64,000 nucleotides of DNA from Ilyonectria destructans (lineage: Eukaryota; Ascomycota; Sordariomycetes; Hypocreales; Nectriaceae), in NCBI GenBank assembly GCA_020740775.1, contig JAHEWK010000006.1, forward strand, positions 124,001-188,000. Direction: 5' to 3'. The translations under genes and the position numbers were made by a program. How positions within the stretch are numbered: position 1 is the first letter of the stretch; each line of letters starts with the position of its first letter. A model generated the notes under the pieces. That model was not told the origin of the DNA and ran no database searches. It saw nothing but the letters and a program-made list of their open reading frames with translations. This document shows positions 1 through 11,788 of this stretch, piece after piece.

Positions 1-980
1 ATAGATAGCAATTAGAATTAGAGTGGAGGATAATCTCTAAGAGCTTCTCTAGACTGTCAGCATATAGAAGTAGATAGATCAGTTTATAAGGGTTATTCTT
101 AAGGTAATTTACAAGCTAACACCTTAAGTATAATCAGTATTATACATAAAGTACTAGTAGATAAATAATTTAATAAGACTTCAGTGGGTATATATATTTT
201 AGCAAAATCAGATTAGGGTATAGCAGTAAGCAGGTTAGAAGATACTCAATCTGAAAAGACAGACTAAAAAAGTATCTAAGGAGCACTATAATACTATCTA
301 GAAATAGAAGAAACTATACTGAAAAGATTTTCTAGAAGAAGATATTAATATATAGAAGGCAGCTAAATATTTTAAACCTAAAAAGGATATTATAAATAAT
401 AGGGTGCCCCTTTTAAAGAGATAAGATAGCTCTACTATAAAAGATAGAGTAAAATAGGCAGAGGAGCTACTCAGCTTGTTCTTTCTGCTGTTACCAGCTA
501 GAATTAAAGATAAAGGTAACTAACTGTAATAAAGGGAAGTTTACATATCAGACCTTACTATAGAGAAAGTTAAGGAAAAATTGCTAGTAGTAAAACCTTA
601 AAAAGCACCTAGAGATAATAGTCTGCTAGTAATAGTATAGAAACAGCTTTAGCCAGTAGTTAAATACTATATCTTATACCTCTATAATATACCCCTTAGG
701 AATAATACAGTACCCCACTAATAGAGGAGTATAAAAATCGTCCTGCTAAAGAAGCCAGATAAAGGAGACTATATAGTAGCTAAAGCTTAAAGACCGATCT
801 TACTACTATTAATACTGAGTAAGATACTTAAGGCGGTTATTATAGAGCGGATATTCTATATAGTAGAGAGCTATAGACTGCTACCTATAAACTACTTTAG
901 GGTAAGAAAGTAAAGATCAGCTGAATAAGCACTAATACTGCTATAGAAGTAGATCTATAAGGTATAGAGGGCCTATAGGG
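1..980 (+). pseudogene. Tad-like LINE, left part (linker and start of reverse transcriptase), RIP-mutated
   Basis: The plus-strand conceptual translation, ignoring stops, gives the region before and into a non-LTR reverse transcriptase. At about 705-980 one can read KKPDKGDY, RPI-LL, ERI-Y and RSAEQALILL-like motifs, the N-terminal fingers of Tad1-clade fungal LINE ORF2. The reading is broken by many TAA/TAG codons where Gln or Trp are expected, as RIP produces. The frame runs to base 980 and resumes at 9630 after the inserted gypsy element, so one LINE was split. The element's endonuclease end lies outside the window. The family call is firm; function is lost. Confidence 0.8.
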
Positions 981-1365
981 TGTTACGGCCCAGGCCAGAA
1001 AGGCAGTCTAAAACGGCAGTATATAGAACTTACAGCTAGCTCCAACTAATTATAATAGAATTGCAGGAAGTAGGAGCAGCACACTCCTGGAGTATTAATC
1101 TTAAAGTAATATACTTTAGAATTAAGAGCTTCACTAATTATACAATCCACCTAGTATATAGTTATCTAAGAAGTATATATCTAGTATAGGCAGCTCCTTA
1201 GCTATTAATACTACTTAATTATATTAAGTATCTTTAATTCTACTATTATTAGATATAATATACTTATTTAAGTTTTAATCTATCTAATTTCCTATTATAT
1301 AAACTACTAATTAGAATCAGCCTACTCTAAACTTATAAGTATAGTGTAGTATACTAATTGTTATA
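981..1365 (+). repeat. 5' LTR of the gypsy element
   Basis: This 385-bp block is repeated at the 3' end of the element (8717-8914 plus 9439-9629) with scattered C/T and G/A differences. It begins TGTTACGGCC and ends GTTATA, RIP versions of TGTCACGGCC and GTCACA. Its second half also matches the less mutated LTR fragment at about 55101-55446. Confidence 0.88.
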
Positions 1366-1449
1366 TATTAATAGCTCTTATTTAGTATATTACTTATATT
1401 AAATTTAAATAATATTGAATTTGCTACTATAGTATCTATAATACCCTCT

Positions 1450-2600
1450 AGCAGTTTAGGCTTCTTTAAGGACTGAATTTATAACCCTTTTATTAACGAT
1501 AATAGAGACCTTAACCTCTTTAAGAAAAAAGAGAAAGAAGAGAATAATAATAAAGAAGTTATTATAAAGAATTTCAAGAAGCTTAGATATATTAATAAGG
1601 AGTTATCTGCACAGCTTAACAAACTCCTAAATACCTTTAAGATAAGTACAGCTAATAAATAGAAGTAGATTGACCTTCTGGGGACCCAGTATAAGAACCT
1701 ACTAGAGTATAATAATAAACTGACTTAGGAACTTATCAGCTAGAAATCTATATATAAGAACTATATTAAGAATACTACTTCTAATGCTGCTAAAGGTAAA
1801 GACGCTGGAGAAATCCTTTGCCTACACCAGCCTGACCTATATAACAGCTCAGCTATAAGCCTATAGAAATTCCTCATATAACTCTAAGTATACTAACTGT
1901 ACTACCCAATATAGTTTATCTCAGATAAAGCTAAGATTTAATACAGTATAGAGTTCCTTAAGGATAAAGCCCTATAATAGTTTAAACCTATTATAAGGGA
2001 CTATATTAATAACTTATATGCCACCAGAAAGGAAGAAACTAGAGCTATTTATAGGAACTATAACGTTTTTAAGTATAAGCTTAAGAGCTTCTATAGATTT
2101 CAGGACGAGAAACAGATAGCGGAACAATATATCTAGAAGCTTAAATAGAAAGAAGTAATATCTATATATACAGCTAAATATCGTAACTTTACATTATAAC
2201 TTAACTGGGGAGAAGAGGCCTATATAGCAAGCTTCTACTAAGAATTAAAGTCCGAAGTTAAGAATGCTATAATTAGAAAGAAGAAACCTACTACCTATAA
2301 TAGGCTTATATAACTTGCTGTGGAAATTAACAACTAGCAATATAAATAACGACAGAAAAAAAAGGCTGAGAAATCAGAAGGATCCTATACCCCCAACTGG
2401 AAAGATAAGAAGTTTAATACTAACTAGGGGAAGAAACAATAAATAGATACCTTCTATAGGATAGACTCAGGCTCTATAAATATTAGAGCAGTTAAAAAGA
2501 ATTACTTTAAGGTAATCTATTGGAATTGCAGTAATACTGGGTATATATTCTATAAATACTAAAAACCCAAGACTAATAACTAATTCAGGCCTATACCTAA
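1450..2600 (+). pseudogene. gag remnant of the gypsy element
   Basis: Read through stops, 1840-2360 gives a retrotransposon gag core (an LxxYF/ALxWF-type region, here IQYSIEFL and KALQQF, then an AxYRNF motif). At 2521-2562 is a decayed zinc knuckle: the residues read Y-W-N-C-S-N-T-G-Y-I-F-Y-K-Y, where Tyr codons replace two Cys and the two His as expected after G-to-A and C-to-T changes in a CCHC box. Upstream, 1540-1780 is Lys/Asn-rich and coiled-coil-like. No open frame remains. Confidence 0.75.
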
Positions 2601-4649
2601 AGGTAAGAAAAAGATAGAATAGGTTAGCTAATAGAAAGAAGACCTCTAAATAGATAAATATATAATTGCTATAGCTAGAGTAGGTTATAATAATATCGGA
2701 CTCTAACTGCTTAATATATACCTCTTAACTAATAAAGAAATTAAGAGTGAGGAAATACTTAAGAATAAAAACTATAATTGTAAATCTAACTGGATATAGG
2801 AAAAGAAATAATAGCTACTACTTAAGGAGAAATAGAAGGATATAATATCTAATATTAATAATATCTTAACACTTTAGATACCAGTTTTAATACCCTTTAG
2901 AAAAGAGAAAAATTGGATACTGTATAGAATAATAAGAAAAATCGGTATAGTTAGAAAAGATAAGGAAATTAAAGAAAGAAAAAACTTCAAATATATTCAC
3001 TCTATAGTAGAAGTAACTAATAATAAAGATAATATTCCGGATAAATAACCTGCTCTAGAAATACCACTAGTTATAGTAACCCTCTATAAAGATACTATAA
3101 AGATCTCACTCTAATAATAATAAGATAATAAGATTAGATGTAAGTTCTATATATAAAGAGAAGAAGAGCTAAGTATCAGTATAGATATAGAAGCTAGATA
3201 AATTAAATAACTTAAGCTCCCCCTTACTAATAAAGATATTAGAATAGTTATAGAAGAATACTCTAAATCTAATAACTCTAATAATAGTAATACCTTTAAG
3301 AACGAATTAATACCCTAATATCTTAAGAGAATTAAGCTAGAAACTAAAAACTCTAAATACACCTTTATAATTAATATTAGATAAGAAAGATAAGAATAAA
3401 TACTTAACTACCTAATAAAATAAATAATAAATACAGTAAAAGGATAAGCTATCTATATCTATATAATATAATAAAAAGATATCCCTAAGCTAAATTATTA
3501 CTTAAAACTAGAAATTCTTAGTAATAAATTAAAGCTATACTCTAGAAACTCTAAATATACTAGTATATTATAGTTATTATATACTTACTATATATATCTG
3601 ATATATCACTTTAAGAAAATTTACTATAACTGCTATTTTATATAAACTGTTTTCTAGCTACTATAAAAGTTTTATAATAGAATTAAAATAAGGGATTACT
3701 AAGTTATTAAGTGGTTTAAAGAATAAAAAGTTATATAACTAGAATAATATAAAAACTTCTATCCCAATAAATATATTAGGAAAAGTTTAAGAATTAAAGA
3801 TTATAAGACTGAGGAATATTATATCTATAAAAAGCAGAAAGTTCAGCTATAGTATAAACTCTTAAAATATCCAGCTAACTATACTATAAACTGCTAGAAT
3901 AAAAAATACCTTAAGTATTTAGATTACTTATAAGAAATCCAGATATAGATCTATAAGATAGATAAAAATAGATTTAACTTTAAAATATAAATAGAAGGAG
4001 AACTCTATAATAGACTGTAGTATAAGAAAATCTATAAGTATATAAAAAGTAATACTCACTATCTATAGAGAAGTAATAGATAAATATAATAATAGAAAAA
4101 GATACCCCACTTCTATAAAAGGCTCTAAATACAGTAAACTACCCTAAAGAAGATATAATTATAGTAGAAGTCTATATTAAAAGAGTATAAATAATAGTAT
4201 TAATAGACTGTAATATTAGTATAAATTATATCTAACTAGAGTTAGTAAATAAATTGGAAATTCTATAGAAATATAAGAATAGACTCTATAAAGTATTTAA
4301 TCTAAAAGGTATATCTTTTAGCTATAATAATAGATAGATAACTTAAAAGGTTAATTACCTTAAGATACTTATAGAAGATAAAAATAAAGATATTAATTTT
4401 AATATTATTAATATTAAAGACTATAATATAGTACTTAGATAACTATAGTTAAGAAGAAATAACTTCTATATTAACTGGAAGATAGACTAAATACACCTAA
4501 AAGGTATACCTCCTAAAATTATAAATAGCAATAAATATAAATAGAGATCTTAAACTTTAATTAATAATAATAAAGTTATAAAGGAAGATATAATAGATAC
4601 TTTCTTACCCCTAAAGGGAATAAAATATAAGTACTAAATAGAAAAAAAG

Positions 4650-7600
4650 TAATACCTTAAATAAACTATTATATTTCTATAAAAATAGTTCTAATAACTA
4701 GATAAAGACCTCTAAAAATAGAAAGAATAGAAAAAAGAGAATAACTAACTTAAGAATATTCCTCTAAAATACTGAATCTACTAGAAACTCTTTATAGAAG
4801 AATTAGAGATAGATCTACTAAAACTAAAAGAATAGAATTTAGAGATTATCCTTAAAGATAGAACTAACTTAAAATTCTTCCCAATCTATAAATTTAATAA
4901 TAACAAGCTAACAATACTAAAAGAATATATCTAAGAAATACTAAGGAAAGGCTATATCTAAATCTTAAAGTCTTCAGCTAGATATCCAGTTATATTTATA
5001 CCTAAGAAAAACAGAAAGCTATACCTCTATATAGATTTTAAGCAACTTAATAATATTACTAAAAAAGACTAAATTCTACTACCTCTAATCTCTAAGTTAT
5101 AAGACAGACTGTATAGAGCTAAGATATTTACAGTACTTAATCTTAAAGGAGCCTATAATCTTATCTATATTAAGGAAGAATATAAGTAGAAGACTGTATT
5201 TAGAATTAAGTTCAGACTATATAAATATCTAGTTATACCTTTTAAACTTACTAATATACCTATAGTATTTTAATATATAATTAATTATATACTGTAAGAA
5301 TATCTAAATATCTTTATTATATACTATCTGAATAATATTCTTATTTTCTTAAAGAATAAAAAAGATTATAAGCAATATATCTATATAGTATTATAAAAGC
5401 TATAAAATATAAATTTATTAGTTAAATTAGAAAAGAGTAACTTCTATACTTAGAAAGTGGAATTTCTTAAGTATATAATAACTCTAACCTATAATTAAGT
5501 ATAGATAGACTCTAAGAAGATTATAGTAATTAAGAAATAGCCTATACTAACTAACCTAATAGAAGTATAATTCTTTTTAGAATTTACTAATTACTACTGA
5601 TAATTTATTAAAGACTTTAGTAAATATACTATTCTACTTATTAGACTTATAAGAAAAGGAGTAGAGTTTAACCTTAATAAAGAAGCTAAATAAGCTTTTA
5701 AGATAATTTGAAATATTATTCTTATAGAACCAGTACTAGCCTTATTTAACCCAGAAAAAGAAATTAAATTGGAAATTAATACTTCTAACTTTACCTTAGG
5801 CAGCTAGATTAGCTAAAAAGATAAAAACAGGCTACTATACCCTATTATATTTTATTTATATAAAATATATAGTATAGAACTTAACTACTCTATCTATAAT
5901 AAAGAATTCCTTATTATTATTAACTGCTTTAAGGAATTTTAATACTATCTTTTAGAAAGTAACTATAAGATTAAGGTCTATATAAACTATAAGAATATCT
6001 TATATTTTACTATAATATAGCAACTTAGTAGATAATAACTTAAATATATAGAGTACCTATTAGAGTTTAATTATACTATTATATATATAAAAGATTCAGA
6101 GAATAAATAGGCTGATATAATTAGTTAACAAACTGACTTTAATATAGAAATAGTTAAAGCTAATAAATAAATCTTCTTATTTACTCCTAAAGAATATATA
6201 CAGTAAAAGTACCTAGAATATATACATATAAAATATAAACTGACTTCAGAATACTATAAATTACTGCAGACTGAAGAATATAGAGACTTTATTAATTGGG
6301 CTTAAAATAACCCCCTTTTAAAAATACCTATTATTAAGATAGATAGAAAATATAATATCTTAGTATATTATTGCAGAATTATTACAGAATACTACTACAG
6401 TAAGAAACTCTATAATAGCAACTAATATAGAATACTTACTGAGATATAGGAAATTTATAACTTCTACTAGAGAATAAAAGACTATCTAAATAGAGCTATA
6501 AAGTACTGTAATAAATACCTCAAACAGTAAATACTTAAAGATATACACTATATAACCTATAATAATAAATTACTAAAGAAAATCAAGTAATATAACTAGG
6601 GATATAAAATAAATAGAATAATAGGCAACTTTATTCTAATCCCTATATTATAGATAGAACTACAGAAACTGCAAGTTCTATTTAAATTATAAAAATAACT
6701 TATATAAAAGATATATTTATACCCACTATATAGATATTAAGAAGTTAATAAAACTCTTAAGAGAGTTAAGATAATATATATATTTCCTAGAATTAAGAAG
6801 ATTATACAGAAAGTTATCTAATAATATAACCTTTATATAAAAACTAAGGTATAACACTATAAGCTATATAGTAAATTATAGCTGCTACTAGTTATATAGT
6901 AATTATAATACTTAATTACTATAGACTTTATTATAAAATTACCTCTATTAGAAGACCCAGCAAATAGAGCCTTCTATAATAGTATTCTTATTATTATAGA
7001 TAGATTTATAAAGTTTTCTTATTTTATACTATATAGAGAGGCAACAGATATAGAAGAATTTGCCTATATATTTAACTGGAATATTATCAGTATATATAGA
7101 TTACTAATAGAGATTCTAACTAATAAAGAACCTCTATTTATATTTAAGTTTTAGTAAGTCTTAATAGTATAGCTTAAATGTAACTACTAATTAATTACTA
7201 TATTTTAAGCCTAAATAGATAGATAGATAGAAAGAATAAATTAAATTCTTAAGTAATACCTATAGTACTATATTAACTATAAATAGAATAACTGGGTTAA
7301 GAAGTTACTAATAGTATAGCTAAGCTATAGTACCGCTATATATAAGAGTATAAGATTTATATCTATATTTGCAAATTTTAGATTTACCCCTAATATATAT
7401 TACTAACTACTAAAAGAAATTATTAATCCTTATATAATCTTTATCTCTAATAAATTAAAAAATCTCTATAAAGAAATAAAGACTAAACTTAAGTTTATTA
7501 GAAATTAAATAAAGAAATATTATAACTCTAAAAGGATAAAGAGACTATCCTCCTTAGAGGGGGATATAGTCCTCTTAGCAGCAAAAAGTCTTTTAATAGA

Positions 7601-7935
7601 TAGACTAAATAAGAAACTTAACTATAAATTTATTAGACTCTATAAAGTTCTAGAAAAAATCTCAGAAAATAACTATAGATTAAACTTATCTTTAAAAGTT
7701 AAGGTATATTCTATTTTCTACATTTTATTACTGGAATCCATATAGAATACTATTATAGTTAATAATAGTTATAACTATAAACTAGAGGTAGAATTACTAG
7801 AGGAGTACTATATTAAGAAAATCCAAGATATAAAGAAGATTAAGGGAAAAATAATATACCTTATTAAATAGAAAAACTACTCTAAAAGTAAAATCTTATA
7901 GTAACTATTAGAAAACCTCAACTATATACAGTATC
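4650..7935 (+). pseudogene. pol remnant: reverse transcriptase, RNase H, integrase, chromodomain
   Basis: The reverse transcriptase core is legible at about 4880-5400 (YLYIDFKQLNNITKKD; FTVLNLKGAYNLI; YYLNNILIF, the mutated YLDDILIF catalytic box). RNase H motifs follow at about 5760-6000. The integrase region is at about 6650-7500, with a GDIVLL motif at about 7560. At about 7785-7935 a chromodomain-like segment follows (EEYYIKKIQ...YLIK-KNYSKS...ENLN), which places it among chromoviral Ty3/gypsy elements. Dozens of TAA/TAG codons replace Gln and Trp. All domains are in one overall orientation. Confidence 0.85.
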
Positions 7936-7939
7936 TACT

Positions 7940-8716
7940 AAAGGTATTTTATATATAATACCAGAAGGTAAGAAGGAATTTAATACTAAAGGAGTAATAT
8001 TCTTAAACTCCTTACCCAGGCTAAGGGATAACTAATTAATATTATTAGGCACTTTTATAACCTATATATTCTAAATTAAGTAATACTTATACCTATCTAA
8101 AGCACCTAAAAGCTTATCCTTCTTATCTAATCCCTAGAGACTATAATAAATAGCCTTAGATCGCTTAGTAGAAATATACAAATAAATCTTATAAATATAT
8201 AACAGTCAGCTAGCAGTAGCAGCTATCTCTACTTACAGCTTTACTATTTATTTATAAATCTTAAGGAGAGTATTACTAGCCTCTTTCTTATTATCTTTTA
8301 GCTTCTTCTTATAGATTAAAAGTATATTTACTAGCAGACTGTTAGCACTTAAGAAGGATATACCCTAAGAAATACTAAAACTTATAGAATAATACTACCT
8401 ACAAACTATTATAATAATATCCCCCTTTAATATACTTACTACATTTAGTAGATATACTTTCTATAATATATTTCTTACTACTATAGAAACAGTTAGTATA
8501 AGGTATATTAGCTTTAAAACTATTAAATTTAATATTTATAGTAAGAAAAGGTCTTTCTTTAGTTTTCTTATAGATACTTTTAGTTACCTAATATAATATT
8601 ATATTAATATTACAGTAGGAATAATTAAGAAAGAAAGTTACAAACTAATAGAAGAATTTAGAATTAGAGTCTATTTATATAGTCTTAAGAATAAGACTCT
8701 AGAAGAGGAGATATTA
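7940..8716. other. 3' internal region of the gypsy element downstream of pol
   Basis: No plus-strand protein is visible. The block resembles 51950-52531, which likewise precedes an LTR; both end in a GGAGA-type purine tract followed by RIP-modified TGTCAC. In the 51950 copy the minus strand keeps an open frame of 88 codons, so an antisense gene may once have existed here. In this copy it is destroyed. Confidence 0.5.
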
Positions 8717-9629
8717 TATTACAGCCCAGGCCAGAAAGGCAGTCTAAAACGGCAGTATATAGAACCTATAGCTAGCTCTAACTAATTATAATAGAATTGC
8801 AGGAAGTAGAAGCAGTATACTTCTAGAGTATTAATTTTAGAGCGGTATACTCTAGAATTAAGCGCTCCACTAATTATACAATCCACCTAGTATATAGTTA
8901 TCTAAGAAGTATATTTTAGTAGCAGAAAGAGACGGAAATAATATCTAACTTGTTAACTTACCCTAGGGGAGATATACAGAAGATTGTCATACAGGCATCT
9001 TAGATAGTCAGCCTGAAGCTGCACCAGACTATACATATAAGGTCTGATTAATCTGAAGCTTATATCTCCTGATAGGGAAGTATCTTATTAAGTAGGATCT
9101 TAGGTTAGTTGCAGGAAATTCCGCTGGTAAGACTTTAATAGAATCTGTAGCAGCCCGATATCCAAGGGATATTAAAGATAGAGGTTGGATAAGGAAAGTA
9201 GTAACAGCCAAAATAAACTTAAATAAATCTCTCAAAATAAAGGCAATAATTTAATAGATTCCCTAGCTGTCTTAAGTTCTTTTAGTCTCTCTGACTTCTA
9301 GGAAAAATCTCTGAAGAAGTAAAAATCGATATCTGCCTTTATGCAGTCTCTAACCTCCCCTTTTAATTTTATCCGGACCTTCCTTAGGCACCCTTACTAG
9401 CAACTAGCTAGCCTAAGCGTCTCTAATTACCTGTCACAATATATCTAGTATAGGCAGCTCCTCAGCTATTAATACCACTTAATTATATTAAGTATCTTTA
9501 ACTCTACTATTATTAGATATAATATACTTATTTAAGTCTTAACCTGCCTGATTCCCTATTATATAAACTACTAATTAGAATCAGCCTACTTTAGACTTAT
9601 AAGTATAGTATAGTATACTGATTGTTATA
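8717..9629 (+). repeat. 3' LTR of the gypsy element, interrupted
   Basis: 8717-8914 and 9439-9629 together reproduce the 5' LTR. The 524 bp between them are absent from the 5' LTR. The final GTTATA is followed directly by TAGGG, the same five bases that precede the 5' LTR. Confidence 0.85.
8915..9438. mobile_element. 524-bp insertion inside the 3' LTR, perhaps a solo LTR
   Basis: Comparison with the 5' LTR shows 8915-9438 as a clean insert, flanked by the short direct repeat ATAT (8911-8914, 9439-9442). It ends CTGTCACA, a typical LTR terminus, but the left end begins TTTAG rather than TG. It is less AT-rich than its host LTR, suggesting later arrival or weaker RIP. No coding potential is recognised, and the family is unknown. 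Confidence 0.6.
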
Positions 9630-11612
9630 TAGGGTGTTCAGTCTAATTAGTTTTAATATTAAAGGTGCTTATAATAGAGTATTTAAAGAGTGACTACTAA
9701 AGAGGCTAAAGGTATAAGGTATACTTAGTGGACTGATAAGATAGATTAATATTTTCTGCTTTAGGTAAATAGCTGCTATAATAGTAAATAGATATATATT
9801 ATAACTATAGAAGTTACTATAGATAGATCTTCTATAAGAGTTACTGCTATTATTAGTATTATTTTTATTTTTTAATATAAATTTAGTATAGAGAAGAATT
9901 AATATAAAAGGTAGTTTAATAGTATTTATAGATAACTACTCAGCCTGAGTAGTAAAACTAATAGCAGAGGAAAATTAAACTGGTATTTAATTAATTATAA
10001 ATAAAGTTTTAAGCTGGAAAAAATAGAGCGGTATAATATTTAAAGGAGATAAAATAGCTATTATATATTTTATGCGAAATACTATATATATAAGTAATAT
10101 ACTATTTATAATTAAAAGAAAAATAGTTAAATTTAAGGTAAGCACTAAGATTCTAAGAGTAATTATAGATATAAAACTATAGTATAAGGAATATATAGCT
10201 AGAGCTACTATAAAGGGACTTTTAGCTGCTATATATCTAAGAAGACTGAAAATACTATTACTGCAGATAGTAAGATAACTATTTATAGTAATAGTAGCTC
10301 CCACTATAGACTATATATCTAGTATATAGATATACTTATATAGTGCTAGAGAGGCAGCTTAATTAAATAAGGTATTAATAGTTAGAGTATAAATAATTAT
10401 AGAAGCTTTTCAGACTGTAGTAATAGCAGTAGTAGAAGCTAAAGCTAGTATCTAACTGGTATAAAAATAATATATATAAGCAGCAATAAGATTCTAAATT
10501 AATCTCCAGACTCTTTCTAAAATATACCTATTAGCTATACTAAAAGTAAAAGTATATTGCCGATTTATATTGCTAATATAGAGAATTACTTAGGTATAAG
10601 AGGAGATAACTACTTAATAAATAAAGATTATCTAGAAGTATATACTACTGCTATAAAGAAACTATATACTAATATTATATAATTCTAACTGGAAGAAAGC
10701 AGTAAAAGTAGTAAAAGGGGTAAATAGTATAGTTATTACTACTTACTCCTTATAGAGAGGGAGTATAGTAGGTATAGAAGGTATTATATAAGATATAGTA
10801 ATTAATAATATTAATAAAGTAGTAGCTAGCTACTCTATTACTCTTAGGTTAAGAGAGAAGCTAAATTTATATATTGCCAAATTAAGCACTATAGAGATAG
10901 TATTAAGATATATACTGTCTGAACTCTACCAGCAGAATATAACTGTTATAATAAGTAGCCACTCTGCACTAAAAGCTATATAGCAGCTATAATAATAATC
11001 CGGCTAATAGATTATACAGTAAATCTATAACTATATTAAGTATCTTAAAGATAAAAGCTACTCTCTCTGAATAATATAGATTCTAATAGAAGAAGAGAAT
11101 TTTACTTTAAGACTAAAAGCTAAAGTAGCAGCTTAAAAGGCTATAGAATAAGAATACAGACTAAATATACTACTATAACTAGTAAGATCTATAAGAATAA
11201 GACTAGTAATAACTAAGCAGCAGTAAATAAGAATACTATTAAAAAGAGTTAGAAAATACTTAAAGCAGATAGATATAGTATTACTAGATAAATATACCTA
11301 TACTCTATATAACCTACTAAAGAGGAAAAAAGCAGATATACTGTTATAGCTCTATATTGAAATAGTAAGACTTAATAGCTTTCTGTATAAAATAGGAGTA
11401 ATAGAATTAGATACTTATAAATACAGATAAATATTAGAGATAGTAGAATACTTTCTATTCTGCTATATAAAATAGACTGTATAATAAGAAGATATACTGT
11501 AATACTTATAGATAAAAATAGAAAACCTCTTATTCTTCTTAAGAGGAAAGACAGTATTTAATAGAGATAAATAGGCACTAAATATATAGGCAGTACGGAT
11601 AATAATTAAATT
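9630..11612 (+). pseudogene. Tad-like LINE, reverse transcriptase core and RNase H, RIP-mutated
   Basis: This continues the LINE of 1-980 in the same frame. Readable are SFNIKGAYN (SFDVKGAYN), then the mutated catalytic box FIDNYSA (FVDDYSA), the thumb region, and an RNase H-like segment at about 10740-11060 (ELSAIEIAL-type motif). A Cys/His-containing tail is at about 11380-11540. Numerous TAG/TAA codons sit at expected Gln/Trp sites. The frame stops at the MULE and resumes at 14497. Confidence 0.8.
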
Positions 11613-11679
11613 GAGTATTACTATTCGCACAACCCCAAATCTCTAATTGCACAACCTTTGTCACATGACCCCACTTTTT
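11613..11679 (+). repeat. Left TIR of the MULE
   Basis: It starts GAGTATTACTATT and is matched by the reverse complement of 14430-14496 with two mismatches. It contains CCCCAAATCTCTAATTGCAC, a likely transposase-recognition block. Confidence 0.92.
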
Positions 11680-11788
11680 AACGCTGCAGCCTGCGCCGCA
11701 GCGCCCGGCATAGCGAAAAGGAATAGCATCACGCTGTCAACTCACAGCTTTCTTCATCGTTGCCTATCCGCACCCTGCTGCAATCATC

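Larger units (their letters stand above)
981..9629 (+). mobile_element. Full-length chromodomain Ty3/gypsy LTR retrotransposon, RIP-inactivated
   Basis: Two LTRs (981-1365; 8717-9629, enlarged by an insertion) bound an internal region holding gag, pol and chromodomain remnants in the usual gypsy order. The 5-bp target duplication TAGGG lies at 976-980 and 9630-9634. A purine-rich tract (8701-8711) sits just before the 3' LTR, as expected for plus-strand priming. LTR ends TGTTAC/GTTATA are RIP forms of TGTCAC/GTCACA, seen unmutated in the relative ending at 55446. All coding capacity is destroyed by TAA/TAG stops. It interrupts a Tad-like LINE reverse transcriptase. Confidence 0.9.
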